A DNA stretch of 64,000 nucleotides from positions 78,160,263-78,224,262 of the forward strand of contig OZ024831.1 of assembly GCA_964016985.1 (NCBI GenBank), read 5' to 3'. The notes beneath the pieces were generated by a model. The model did no database searches, had not been told where the DNA came from, and worked only from the letters and a program-made list of their open reading frames with translations. Positions 23,501 to 33,866 of the stretch are shown here, one piece after another. Both the position numbers and the translations under genes were made by a program. Within the stretch, counting starts at the first letter, position 1. Each line of letters begins with the position of its first letter. The DNA is from Anodontia alba. Taxonomy: Eukaryota; Mollusca; Bivalvia; Lucinida; Lucinidae.

Positions 23501-23678
23501 AAACTTGACCTGTATTTTATGATTATATACCTGTGTATAAAATTTCAATCCAATACACCAATCCTTTCAAAAGACATCGCACGGAAACCAAAAGTGTTAC
23601 GTACGGGACGGGATAGACCGACGTACGTACGGACATTGGTGATACTATATGCCCCCCATTGAAAATGGCGGGGGCATA
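20502..23678 (+). mobile_element. Satellite-cored element(s) ending in an ATGCCCC hairpin
   Basis: A small hairpin GTGTCAGTATGACAC (20502-20516) and ATGCCCCTGTC open the segment. A second 5' type end with GCCATCAAAAGAGATGGC lies at 20976-20993. Three array types follow: about 113-bp units at 21060-21540, about 147-bp units at 21580-22680 (GGGAGATAACTCC, TGCACAAGATTT) and about 160-bp units at 22800-23560 (TAATTGGTRGATTTTACCC). The end is GGACGGGATAGACC, GTACGGAC and the hairpin TATGCCCCCCATT / AATGGCGGGGGCATA (23648-23678). At least two elements are fused or nested. Confidence 0.6.
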
Positions 23679-24036
23679 ATAAAAACATTCCCCTTCTACC
23701 CTTACCTGCTACAAGGATAACAGACCTTGCCCAACTGTAAGCCAATATCAGTCGGACGCCCCGGTGACGTAAGATACACGACACCTTCACACCACTCGAT
23801 CACCACCCCCATAAAACAAAGGATCTAGAAAATAAACTTACTACAATTCAAACACAAATAACTAACATACAGCAACAATTTGATGGCATCAAACACTTTA
23901 CCTCGAATCTGGACATTGGAACAACAAAATAATAAATGTAGGTCACCCAAGAAACCCAGAACATAATACCTAGCATGAGAATGACATAGTCACAGCAAAA
24001 TTTCTTTATGCTAAAATCACTGACAAAAAATACATG
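23679..24036. other. Unassigned spacer before tail-like fragment
   Basis: A plus-strand frame near 23835-23930 contains TTIQTQITNIQQQFDGIKHF, which may be a coiled-coil stretch of the ORF whose tail-like motif follows at 24037; frameshifts prevent a firm call. Confidence 0.3.
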
Positions 24037-24189
24037 AAAACAAATGAAGACATAGACATGCAAAAACACCAAATAAAGGACTTAGGTAATCCTCTCGAAA
24101 TCAATGACGCAGTCATGTAACAGTACGTTGCCTCTCTTATAGAGAGACTTACAGTTGAAACTGAAAAACTTAGGGAAGGCAGAATTTAA
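24037..24189 (+). pseudogene. Tail-fibre-like motif ORF fragment, second copy
   Basis: The frame reads NEDIDMQKHQIKDLGNP, then LEINDAVM, a stop (24118-24120) where the family has Lys, then QYVASLIERLTVETEKLREG and a final stop at 24187. Same pattern as 19309-19400 but with different residues, so it is a distant relative and not a recent duplicate. The tail after QYV looks like coiled coil. An 85-codon frame of unknown relation (24225-24482) follows. Confidence 0.45.
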
Positions 24190-25189
24190 ATAAATTATAA
24201 AAAAATATATAAATCAAAAAGAAAATGATTCCAAAAGAGTTTACATATAGTAAGCAGGCATATTACGCCCACTGGAATGCATTCAAAGTAAAAACAGTTA
24301 ATATTATTAATCAAAATATAGTTGTTACATCAGATGGGAAAAGCTTTCAGGTTTTTTCCCCCAATGTATCAGAAAAATACAATCTTCCATATGTTAAGAC
24401 AGATGCTGTTGTCCAAGGAAGGCGAACCCCCTTTTTGGTGTCATATTGTATTGTACATTCAGCGAACATTTATATTAACTAGGGAAATAACTAAAAAAAT
24501 ATAAATGCAAGAGTTATGGTTCTTGTGCTAATGTTGATTGATATTCGTATAAAGTTTCATGAAGATATGTTGAACAGTTTTCAAGTTATAGAATGGACAC
24601 GTTTTTTATGATGGACAAAGTTCCAAGGGAAATAATTCAAAAAGTATAAATGCAAGAGTTATGGTTCTTGTGCTCTGCATGTCATCTAATGTTGATTGAT
24701 ATTTACAAGAAGTTTCTTGAAGATATCTTGAACAGGTTTCAAGTTACAGAGCCGACAGGCTTTTGTGAGGGACAAAGTTCCAAGGGAAATAACACAAAAA
24801 GTATAAATCCAAGAGTTACGGTTCTTGCGCTCTGCACGTCATCTAATGTTCATTGATATCCAATGAAGTTTCATGATGTTAGCTTAAATGGTTTTCAAGT
24901 TACAGAGCAGACATGATTGTGACAGAGTCCAAGGGGAGTAAATCAAAAAGTATAAATGCAAGAGTTATGGTTCTTGTGCTCTGCATGTTGTCTAATGTTG
25001 AGTGATATTATATGAAGTTTCGTGAAGATAGCTTGAACAGTTTTCAAGTTATAAAGCAGACATGATTTTGTGATAGAGTCCAAGGGAAATAGCTCAAAAA
25101 GTATAAATGCAAGTTATGGTTCTTGCACTCTGCTCGTTGTCTAATGCTGATTGATATTTATATGAAGTTTTGTGAAGATAGCTTGAATG

Positions 25190-26172
25190 CAGTGATTCTG
25201 CCAGGCCAAATTGCAGTCCGGACATTTTGTCCTGGCAGCACTCTCCCAGTTCGGACATTTTAAAATATTTCCGGACAAATGATGAAAGTATATTTCAAAG
25301 TTTATTTTTGAATATACAACTAAAACAAACACAAATAACCAGTTTGTAGTGATCATTTTAGACATTCTTAACTGCCTAAGTGATTGGCTTACTACAATTT
25401 CAGTTTACCTGTAGGCTGCCAGTCAAGCTAAAAACAGATACGAGTTATTTAGGCAGATTAGAAGGTCCAAATTTCAGGGCGAAGGCATTTTTCCTTCCCC
25501 TATCTTTACATATTTTACAAGTCAAAAGCTGAGTTTTGTTATCAAACTCTAACCAGGAAAAGAGTGTTAGCCATTTTTGCTGGAAGCTATGCTTAACTTG
25601 CTTCTTTGTTTCATTGGAGGTGGGTGGGGTACTGTTTTCTGGTTCATCGATTGTTTTCCGATTATCTTGCGGCTCTGACTCATCGTTTGCCGACTCGGAT
25701 GGGACAGACTCGGACTGTTGTGTGTAGAATGTGAGTTTTCTTTGTTTAAGTGGGGGCATTTTTCAAGGATCGTCAGTGCACTTTGATTTTTGTCTTCACG
25801 ATCACACGCCCGCAATAAAGGGAATGTAGAATCGAAGGACAGCTACTTGATATAAGACTTCCTCAGCCAATCAGAAAGTTTTTAACAATACTGGGATGAC
25901 TGGTTGAGAAAGATATTCAGTTTTTTTGTTGGCAAAATTTTGATAACCCATCTGGCGCGATTTGTCACATGTGCAAGTAATCTGACCAATCAGAGACCAT
26001 TTTACTGACTGCCTGCTTTTTGTATACATTACAAAGAAAGAAAAACAGAGGGAAAACTACGATCACCAAAACTGATGATCTGACATTCTGTCCTGCCAGG
26101 CAAGCGAAGTTCCAAACATCCAGATTTTTTTTTTGGACTATGTCCGATGTCCTATGCCAAAATGAATCTCTG
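25190..26172 (-). mobile_element. hAT-like DNA transposon, internally deleted
   Basis: A 983-bp insertion in a satellite unit. Left end CAGTGATTCTGCCAGG; complement of the right end CAGAGATTCATTTTGG; inner pairs such as GTCCGGACATTTTGTCC also correspond. GAATG repeats at both junctions (25185-25189, 26173-26177); hAT elements usually duplicate 8 bp, so the flank has drifted or the boundary is a few bases off. The single minus-strand ORF encodes a BED-type finger, which supports hAT. The catalytic domain is missing. Confidence 0.65.
25445..25759 (-). CDS. BED/TTF-type zinc-finger N-terminus of a hAT-like transposase
   Basis: The 104-residue product is Ser/Glu-rich and disordered in residues 1-55, then has FQQKWLTLFSWLEFDNKTQL with CKICKDRGRKNAF. 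The order W...W-x-x-F/Y ... C-x2-C ... is that of the BED/TTF-type finger heading hAT transposases and ZNF862-like proteins; the expected downstream His/Cys ligands are cut off by the stop after NLPK. As a stand-alone product it could at most bind element ends. Start chosen at the first Met (MPPLKQRKL). Truncation is by deletion, or this is exon 1 of a spliced gene whose remainder is lost. Confidence 0.5.
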   Translation of the reverse strand: MPPLKQRKLTFYTQQSESVPSESANDESEPQDNRKTIDEPENSTPPTSNETKKQVKHSFQQKWLTLFSWLEFDNKTQLLTCKICKDRGRKNAFALKFGPSNLPK

Positions 26173-26689
26173 GAATGGTTTTCAAATTATAGAAGGGACA
26201 TGATTTTGTGACAGAATCCAAGGGAAATAACTCAAAAAGTATAAATGCAAGAGTTATGGTTCTTGTGCTCTGCACGTCATCTAATGTTGATTGATATTTA
26301 AATGAAGTTACGTGAAGATAGCTTGAACAGTTTTCAAGTTATAGAGTGGACATGATTTTGTGACAGACAGACAGACAAAGTTCCAAGGGAAATAACTAAA
26401 AAACTATCAGAGCAAAAGTTATGGTTCTTGTGCTCTGCAAGTGGACTACTGTTGATTGATATTTATATGAAGTTTCATGAAGATAGCATGAACGGTTTTC
26501 AAGTTATAGAGCGGAAACGATTTTGTGTCAAAGTTCCAAGGGAAATAACTCAAAAAGTATAAGTGCAAGAGTTATGGTTCTTGCGCTCTGCACGCCATCT
26601 AATGTTGATTGATATTTATATGAAGTTTCATTAAGATAGCTTGAATAGTTTTATAGAGAGTTATAGGGGGGAGACATAATAAGCAGTGC

Positions 26690-27290
26690 TTATAAGATCC
26701 CCCACCACAGCTCATCCCAAGTACAACTTTCCTGGAGTAAAAAGTCTTCAAGACATGAAGCAAATTTGCTGGGCCATAAAATATAGGTCACTGACCTACA
26801 TATACTTGAGAAGTTAATCTGATGGTCATACTGAAACATTATACCAACTATGATATTAATCCATTAAATAATCTAAAAGATATTAAGCAAAATCACTAGA
26901 CCATGAAATATAGGTCATACTGATTTATACTTACTTTGAGGTGAAAGTTTGGGTCACACTGTTTCATTTTGGGTAAATATGACATTTAGGTATCAAACTG
27001 TGGGAGATATATGACAAAATCATGTCTATGAAATATAGGTCACATAATCCGAAAATATGGTAGTAATGCATCCAATTGTCTTCAAGATGTAACATAAAAT
27101 CACTGGACTATGAAATAAAGGTCACAGTGACCTACATTTACTTTTAGGTTAACTGTTATATCATACTAATTCATAATCCCAAATAATGATGTTCATACAT
27201 CAATTAACATTCAAGATATGAGGCAAAATTACTGGACATATGGGGCTTTCTGTAGACAAACTAAGACCCAAAATAAATCCCATAAGGAGA
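26690..27290. repeat. Diverged tandem units rich in AGGTCA half sites (about 115 bp)
   Basis: TGGRCCATGAAATATAGGTCA-type blocks recur near 26770, 26890, 27005 and 27105. The copies carry perfect inverted AGGTCA half sites: AGGTCACTGACCT at 26785-26797 (one-base spacer) and AGGTCACAGTGACCT at 27119-27133 (three-base spacer). No coding signal. Confidence 0.6.
27119..27133. promoter_or_regulatory. Perfect IR3 nuclear-receptor-type palindrome
   Basis: AGGTCA-CAG-TGACCT matches the estrogen-response-element consensus in full. A sister IR1 (ecdysone/FXR-type) is at 26785-26797 in the same tandem family. Binding is not shown. Confidence 0.35.
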
Positions 27291-27299
27291 AATAGATCT

Positions 27300-27742
27300 T
27301 TATACAGCGCATTGTAATTCAAAAGATCTTATTAATTCTGACAAGACAGAGTTAGATCTGATTCTATAATCATTCTTAAATTAAAAGTACTAGATATCAT
27401 ATATCTATAGCCCTTACTGGAACTCATCAGAAACTTTTACTCAGAGAAAAAGGTAAAAGAGGAAATTGGCTATAACAGATGAGGGGCTGAGACAGGATTA
27501 ACCTTTAATTCTATGACATCAATGGGTGTATACGATCCATTTCATGTCATAGGCTATCTGAGTTGATGTTCGCCTTGATTTGGAGACAAAAACTGCAACG
27601 TTTGCAAAATTTCTATCTCTAACCAATTGCTTGATAACTCCCAGGCATGACGGTTGAGTACTGGGGGATTTCGATGTTGAAACTTTCCTTTGCTTGTGTT
27701 AATAGTTTGGAAAGAGTGGAAGATGAACTGGAGCTGAGACAA
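27300..27742 (-). pseudogene. Tyrosine-recombinase N-terminal region, DIRS-like copy B
   Basis: Minus-strand reading gives RHAWELSS, then, past two stops, NGSYTP and KVNPVSAPHLL with an SSFTFFSE end. It aligns residue by residue with the better frame at 41626-41838 (VWEV, KVYDTKWFIYSNCCHRKKVD, IVDFL, SEKK). That pattern (YDxKWxxFxxWCxxxxxxP, then a short helix, FLxxL) is the core-binding entry of DIRS recombinases. The catalytic R..HxxR..Y part is not visible. Dead. Confidence 0.5.
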
Positions 27743-27868
27743 GTAGCTGTAGAACCTCTGAGAACCATGCTTATTGCAGCCACAGAGGTGCTATAAGAAT
27801 CATTCTATATTGATATACGAGTTGTGTTATCGGTAAAAATCATGACACAAGAATGGTGAATATATTTT

Positions 27869-28170
27869 TTAAGGCTTTATCAGTGCGAAAGAATGGCCAT
27901 TATTTCCAACATGATGCTGGAATTGGTCTTCCGACCAGCGACCATGAAAGGAAAGACTCATCGTTCCAGATGAGTTCCCATCCATATTGACTAGTATCAG
28001 AATAAGAAATGATTTGGGGTCTGGAGGGTGAATGGACATTCCTTGAACGAATCGATTGGTGTTCATCCACCATTTCAAATGGAATTTGACCATACTGTTA
28101 ATCATAATCTGATGATCTAAGGAAGAAATTAAGGTTTCCAGACCGACAATAGGCAGACTTGCAGATGTCA
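27869..28170 (-). pseudogene. RNase H domain of DIRS-like copy B
   Basis: A 100-codon open stretch on the minus strand contains HLKWWMNTNRFVQGMSIHPP, then ILVNMDGNSSGTMS and GRWSEDQFQHHVGNN. In DIRS elements the corresponding order is HLxWW, a LxP box, xxTDAS-GWGA, GxWSxxE and HINxLELxA. The first catalytic Asp box (TDAS) is changed to VNMDG, and the E/D after WS is partly kept. RNase H would remove the RNA strand after reverse transcription. It is degenerate and has no intact neighbour. Confidence 0.65.
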
Positions 28171-28179
28171 TAAATGCAG

Positions 28180-28870
28180 TCTGCCTAGAAATTTAAGTCT
28201 GCTGCTGCACTGAGTTTGAGAGAGATATGGCACGTGGTCATAATTTACTGCTATTACACTCATTAATTTGTGAAAAAAAAAATCCACAGGCTTAGGGACA
28301 TTTTGAATGGTAAGGCCGTGAGCAGAAGACCTGAGTTCGTAGACAAACTGAAAGTATTTTCTGGATCTCAGATGTATGGGAACATGAATATGCATCCTTC
28401 AGATATCTGGAGACAGCCCAACCATTGGCCATTATCGACTGGCTTACTGACTTGACTGTCTTCATCTTAAAATGCTTTCTTTTTATACAGATTTAGTAGG
28501 AAAGATCTATTACTGGGCGTAACTTTCCGTTCTTCTTTTTTTCTTTTGCACTAGTAAAAGCCGGCACTAGTAATATCCGGGAGTAAAAACCAGGAGTTCC
28601 CAGATTCCGTACCCTTTCCACTGCCCGTTTCTTGAGAAGTTTTACAATCTCTTCTGGTAATAACAGAGGTTGGGCGGGGGGTGGATACTGAATCAGATTT
28701 ATCGGAACAGGTGAAAGGAGAGGAACTGACTTGAATGGGATCTAGAACCCGTTTTGAAAAGTAGAGAGGATCCATTTGTTGTCTGTCAATTCTTCCCATT
28801 GTTCCACAAATGGGTCAACCTTCCTCCCACTGGCATGTCTGGACGTAGTAGGATGGCAGTGGGAAGAGCT
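28180..28870 (-). pseudogene. Reverse transcriptase of DIRS-like copy B
   Basis: Pieces in three frames, reading 28870 to 28180: GRKVDPFVEQWEELTDNKWI, IPFKSVPLLSPVPINL, EEIVKLLKKRAVERVRNLGT with PGFYSRILLVP, then MHIHVPIHLRSRKYFQFVYE, LTIQNVPKPVDFFFHKLM. These match, in order, the pre-RT linker, the fingers motif (PGFYSRxFLVPKK), the Y-x-H-V-P-I palm motif and the FGL-x-x-x-P-x-x-F-x-K-L-M motif of DIRS/Gypsy-type RTs. The YxDD box falls in a missing or shifted stretch. Several frameshifts near 28450-28560. Confidence 0.7.
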
Positions 28871-30830
28871 GAACTTCAGAATTTTGTGGAGGATGAGGCT
28901 TGCTTAGAGGAGGAGAACTGTTTCTGATTTCCACTTTATCTCTGCTTGATGAGTATGACTGTGTCTGACTTTAGGCCTGTACAGTTGCATTTATTGAGGC
29001 CTAGGAGGTTTAGTTGGCTGCTTTGGTTTCTTAAAGACCAGAAGAGCCAGATAAGTCACTTTTGTTGTTGTTGTATGATATTAGCAACAGAGGAAATTGC
29101 CAAGGACCTTTGTCGCTGAACCCTGAACCTCAAATTTGGCAATTTCTTAATTTTATTATCAAATAAGGTTTAGAATTAACTGGAACGTTTCGCAACTCGT
29201 AGTTGGAATTGTCCAGAAAATCTAAAACATGGCCAGCACTGCATCACGTCTTGCTTGTAAAATCTCCATAGCTAAGATCATAGACATAGCCGTCACATGC
29301 TTTATAGACTTAGCTACAGTTTCAATCTGTCTCGAAAGAGCCAGTATGGACATTATCTGCTGTTGTATACCTAAGCAGCAGAAGAAAATGTATATGCATG
29401 CGAGTTTATCGCTATAAATTAGCGGGCTCTTTTTTCCATAATTCAATATTTATTGGAATGGAGCATTTTTTTGCTAGATGAATCCAGCAGAGAAGCTTCC
29501 GATTCTAACTGAAGAATGTTTTCGGTCGGGAAATATGGACTCTGGCTCTTATAAAATTTAGTCTGTGTCAAAGAAGATACTAAATTTTTTGGGGAGCATA
29601 TTATCTCTGCCAATTTCTCCATGTCAATTTGCTTTGGAGAAATCTGGCAGTATTTTTAACTAGCTTAGATTGTGGCAATACTAGTAATGGAGTCGCACGC
29701 AACTCCATTAGGTGTACAATGCCAGATAAAGGCTTCACCAGAGCATGCTCCTCGGTTGGCCTTTTACTCTGAGAAAAAGGTAAAAGAGGAAATTGGCTAT
29801 AACAGATGAGGGGCTGAGACAGGATTAACCTTTAATTCTATGACATGAACGGGTGCAAAAGCCTAAAAATTTATTGATTGTTCTCTCAAAGGATCAGGTT
29901 TCAATTTCAGAGTCTGAATCCGAGTCCTATGTTCAGGTTGTATTGTGTGGACATTAGTTATTTCCGTAGGCTGTAGTATACTCGTATTCTGTGCAGCCAG
30001 TGGATTATGTCTACTTCTTTGTATCTGCCATAATCATAGGACTGATTATTAGATAATTAAGAAGAAGAAGACAATGTATATTTTCTTCTCCTTTCTTGTG
30101 AGACTGTCTGGATCTTTAGACTTTCTGTTTCTCTGCAAGTCTGAAGATGCGCATGTAGAAGAGGAGGGTGTAGAGGACGATCTACGTCTACTCCTCTTCT
30201 TGGATTTATATTTACTTTTAGTCCTCCTGGAAATACGTCCAGAGAGGGAAGTCTGCAAAGTCTGTTGTCCTATCTCCAGTTGTCAGACGGTTCGATTACA
30301 ACATTGGGATCAGACATATTACTAAAGTCTGGTTCCAGGGGTAATAAAACTCTTTTTGAGATTATTATTAGTGAACTCCATGCCCATGGTATGAGTTTCA
30401 CTAACTGTAGGTTGATATAAATTCTGATGACCATTTACCTGTGACCGGTGAATACTGACTTCCCTTGTGTTGATATTTTCTAAGTCCAATGACCGGTGGC
30501 TAGATGGCCGGTGACCAGTGATTGACTGACTTGAAAATTCTTGTGAAATGCCCATTTGACCAGTGACCAGTCATTATGTGATATCTTCTTGTCCATTGGG
30601 CAAATGGCCGGTGGCTGGTTGACAGGTGACGGGTGGCCGGTGGACTTACACTCCTCTGGGTACAAGTATCCTTGGAGTTCCCACCTTGATGGGTCTTCCC
30701 CCGGGCAGTAGGGCCATGTGGGGTAGTGTTCCCATCAATTTTTCTTCATCTGAAGAATCAGACATGGCTTGCGATCTCTTCTTCATCTTAGCCATGAACC
30801 ACTTTCTAGAAGTGTAATTTCTTCTTTCTT
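28871..30830 (-). pseudogene. ORF1 (gag-like) region of DIRS-like copy B
   Basis: The frame opens near 30800 with MAKMKKRSQAMSDSSDEE, then MGTLPHMALLPGG, equivalent to 5400-5760 of copy A. Further on come an Arg/Ser-rich piece (30049-30258, KSKKRSRRRSSSTPSSSTC) and a helical piece with ARRDAVLAMF (29222-29446). No catalytic motif; ORF1 of this class is thought to be structural. Internal stops throughout. Includes the GACCGGT block (30480-30660). Confidence 0.5.
30480..30660. repeat. GACCGGTGACCAGT simple-repeat block, second locus
   Basis: TGACCGGTGGCTAGATGG, CCGGTGACCAGTGATTG, CCAGTGACCAGTCATTATG and GGCCGGTGGCTGGTTG follow irregularly, as at 5155-5430. Confidence 0.7.
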
Positions 30831-31364
30831 TGGCAAGTTTCCAGGTTTATCTGATCAGGAGCTACACATAGAGCAGGTTGATTCCCTGGAACAAGAAGAG
30901 CATTTAATTCATTTGTCATAATTATCCGAACGCTATTTTATATGACCACATTCACCATGAAGAATTGTCATGAAGTCACGAAAACTCATTATGCCAAACG
31001 AATGATGGATAATGACAAGAATTCGAAAAACGATTTACAACAAAATATAGTATGAAAAGTGAAAGGCATGATAAAGGAACATTAGAAAGAACAAAGTTTA
31101 TAATTTCAACCGGAGAAAAAGGAAGAAAACATAGATTTTTTCACCCGGTGAAAAATCCTTTGTTTACTTTCTCGTCCACAGAAAAGAAACCGACACGTGA
31201 TCAAAAGAGCGGGAGGAATGACGTCACACAGGTGACTGCCTAAGAGGCCTTCTGAATTAAGACTACATGGGACGACTGAACGGTCGTTTTTTCTGTGGAA
31301 GGTATGAACAGAATAGAATATAGCAAATTATCTACAGGTTAATGTATTGTGCAGTAAAACTATA

Positions 31365-31735
31365 TATGCCTTCGGCATACTTTGTATGCCATGGGTATAA
31401 TAAGAGGTTGTTTGTATAAAAAAACTGCAAAATACTACTTTATTGGGGTGTCCTAGATTTTGACCTCTAGCCCTGCCCTGGGGCATGACCCAGGGGTTCA
31501 TACATGTAGAATGGAAGAGAACCCTCCCAGGTATCCCCATACCAAATATGAAAATTTTTTTATCAGTGGCTGCAGAGTTATAAGTAATCAAAAAACTTCA
31601 AAGTAAAACTTGGTTATAGAAAAGGTTAAAAGATGGAATCACATCCAAACGTACAAATGGAAGGACGGACGGACAGACGAATGGAACGAACGAAAACTAT
31701 ATACTTAGTATGCTGGGGGTATAATAAAGGTTAAA
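31365..31735 (+). mobile_element. Small hairpin-bounded repeat element
   Basis: It opens with the perfect hairpin TATGCCTTCGGCATA (31365-31379), has a body with GTGTCCTAGATTTTGACC and GGCATGACCCAGGG, and ends with GGACGGACGGACAGACG and TGCTGGGGGTATAATAA. The body recurs at 54545-54740. It begins a few bases after the DIRS-like boundary at 31358. Confidence 0.55.
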
Positions 31736-32401
31736 TATGGAACCCACACTTCTATTTCTTTACTCACTTTGGTTCAGGTTCAGCTGCAGCTTCAATTTCA
31801 GCACTCATTGTAAGTGACCTCTGTATTTCTTCATCGCTGATGACATGAAATCTGTCTTCTCCTTCATCTTCTTCTCTACAACAACAACAGCAGTAAATAT
31901 AAATAAGCCCCACAATTACAGGGCAGCCAAGAACCCGACCTGTGAATTCTTTTATCCTAATGATGTAACTGCCAAAACTTGTGCCTACTTACTGGTTCAA
32001 GAGAAAGTATGCAGACAAGGTAGAACTTGACATTCAAGGACCTGTGCTGATCTTGAAAATGGGGTTCTACCACAAATCCTCACCAACTCTTTAACTTACC
32101 TCAAGACATTTCCATACAAATTTGGTTAGAATCTGCCCTTTGTTTCAAGGTTGGGGAAAGACAAGCTTTAAGGAGGGGTGGGGGCAAAATCTGATATTGT
32201 AAATTCCCTACTGACCTAGGAAATGGGGTCAAGGTCACTAAATTTCTTTTCCCCATCCTGATGATGTATTCATACAAATTTGTTAAAGATCTACTATTTG
32301 GTTCAAGAGACAGTGCAAAAGATGCTATTCTGATGCCCAAATAATCATAATTTACATCCTTTATGTGAAAAAAAAAAGATTAGCACTGAAAGCTAGAAAT
32401 A
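31736..32401. other. Unassigned spacer with a diverged two-copy repeat
   Basis: 32105-32340 holds two diverged copies of a module with CATACAAATTTGGTTA and TTGTTTCAAGG. The rest has no recognised feature. Confidence 0.4.
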
Positions 32402-33866
32402 AACAAGAGGCCCACGGGCCACAGTTCGCTCACCTGAGTGACACAGCCACTGCAGACATGCAGATGTTATGCAACATTTTTCTAATCCTATCATCGCAAC
32501 TAATGAAAATATCATCATTTGAGCAGTTCTTAGTTTTGAAGAAGAATATATGGGCTTGACAGTCAATGGAGCATGATCATTTGAATAAACTATCAATCAC
32601 ATTTCCACAGAAGGATCAATGTGAAATTTGGTGGAAATTGGCTAAGTGGTTTCTGAAGAATCATGATTTTATACATGTAAACAGCACGGTGGCAGGGAAA
32701 TATTATAAATATAAACCAGATGATGGCCATCTTAGATTTCCAATCAGAACAATTTTAACTACTGTTGATCTACAAGTCACTTTGATACTTTCAATATAAA
32801 TGTATATGGGCCATATAAATGGGGAAGCAAATTTGACCTTGGAGGTAAAAAGGTCAAATGTCAACATAGAACCATCATTTTAGCAATTTTGGTAGATCTC
32901 CTGTCCCCCATAATTTGTGCAAAGATTAGGACCAAGGGCTTATTTGGTTATGGAGAAGAAGATTTTTAAAAGTTTTTACCATATATGGGCATGGCAGCCA
33001 TTTTGATCAATGGACCATACCCATTTTAGCAATCATTCTCCTGCCCACGGAGGCGCCGCATGAAATTTGAGCAACACTGGCCCGGAGGCTTCAGAGAAAA
33101 AGCCATTTGAAATTATCAACATTTTTTCCATACAAATGTATGGGGCCCATACAAATGCATACAGAATCAAACTTGACCTCGCTGTAAAAAGGTTAAATGT
33201 AAATGTATGACAATTATTTTAGCAACTTTGGTAGACCGCCCAGATGATATATGCAAAGATTCAGCCACAAGCCATCCTTGGTTTTGGAGAATAAGATTTT
33301 TAAATGTTTTTTCCCATACAAATGCATAAGGAAACAAATTTGACCTTACCGTAAAAAGGTCAAATGTCAATGTACAACCATTATTTTAGCAACTTTGGTA
33401 GCCCTCCCATTCCCAATGATATATGCAAAGATTCAGCCATAAGGCATGCTCGGTTTTGAAGAAGAAGATTTTTAAAGGTTTTTCCCATACAAATGCATAG
33501 GGAAGCAAACTTGACCTTGCCGTAAAAAAGTCAAACGTCAACGTACGACAACTCTTTTAGCAATTTTGGTAGACCTCCAGTCCCCGATGATTCCTGCAAA
33601 GGTTCAGCCCCAAGGCTTTCTCGGTTCTGGAGAAGAAGATTTTTAAAGGTTTTTACCATATATGGGCGTGGCGGTCATCTTGGTCAACGGACCGCGACCA
33701 TTTTAGTAATTTTTCGTTCCCCCACCCTAAGGAGGCTCCATATGAAATTTAAGCAAAATTGGCTCAGTGGCTTCAGAGGAGAAGTCGTTTGAAAATGTTA
33801 ACGGACGGACGGACGGATGAAAAGTGCTCACAACAGCTCATCCTGAGCAGAGCTCAGGTGAGCTAA
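32402..33866 (+). mobile_element. Satellite-cored element bounded by GCTCACCTGAG, copy 3
   Basis: 5' end: AACAAGAGGCCCACGGGCC hairpin, then GTTCGCTCACCTGAGTGAC. 3' end: AACGGACGGACGGACGG and the hairpin AGCTCATCCTGAGC / GCTCAGGTGAGCT (33835-33864), then AATAAAG. The interior at 32800-33780 has diverged units of the family at 16200-19075 (CATACAAATGCATAGGGAAG, TTTGACCTTGCCGTAAAAA). About 1.46 kb; the best delimited copy of this element. Non-coding. Confidence 0.65.

Larger units (their letters stand above)
24480..26690. repeat. Satellite array, unit about 150-155 bp (AGGGAAATAACTCAAAAAG family)
   Basis: Units begin near 24480, 24628, 24783, 24934, 25083, 26220, 26386 and 26539. Each has AGGGAAATAACTCA, GCAAGAGTTATGGTTCTTG, CTCTGCACGTCATCTAATG, ATGAAGTTTCATGAAGATAG and TTCAAGTTATAGAGCGGACA. 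A hAT-like element (25190-26172) splits the array. The end at 26660 (ATAGGGGGGAGACATAATAAG) may be a decayed terminus. Confidence 0.9.
27290..31358 (-). mobile_element. Decayed DIRS-like tyrosine-recombinase retrotransposon (copy B)
   Basis: On the minus strand, in order: 5' region (31358-30830) shared with copy A, ORF1 (30830 to about 29000), RT (28870-28200), RNase H (28170-27870) and recombinase N-terminal part (27740-27300). This order with an RNase H of the HxKWW...WS type and an adjacent recombinase is that of DIRS-like elements. All frames are broken. A 90-bp segment at 29762-29855 nearly repeats 27439-27531. Confidence 0.7.

Noticed and set aside
12817..33864. Rho-independent-type terminators at the GAGCTCAGG hairpins
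   Set aside because: Hairpins are ends of repeat elements in an animal genome and are not followed by a consistent T run.
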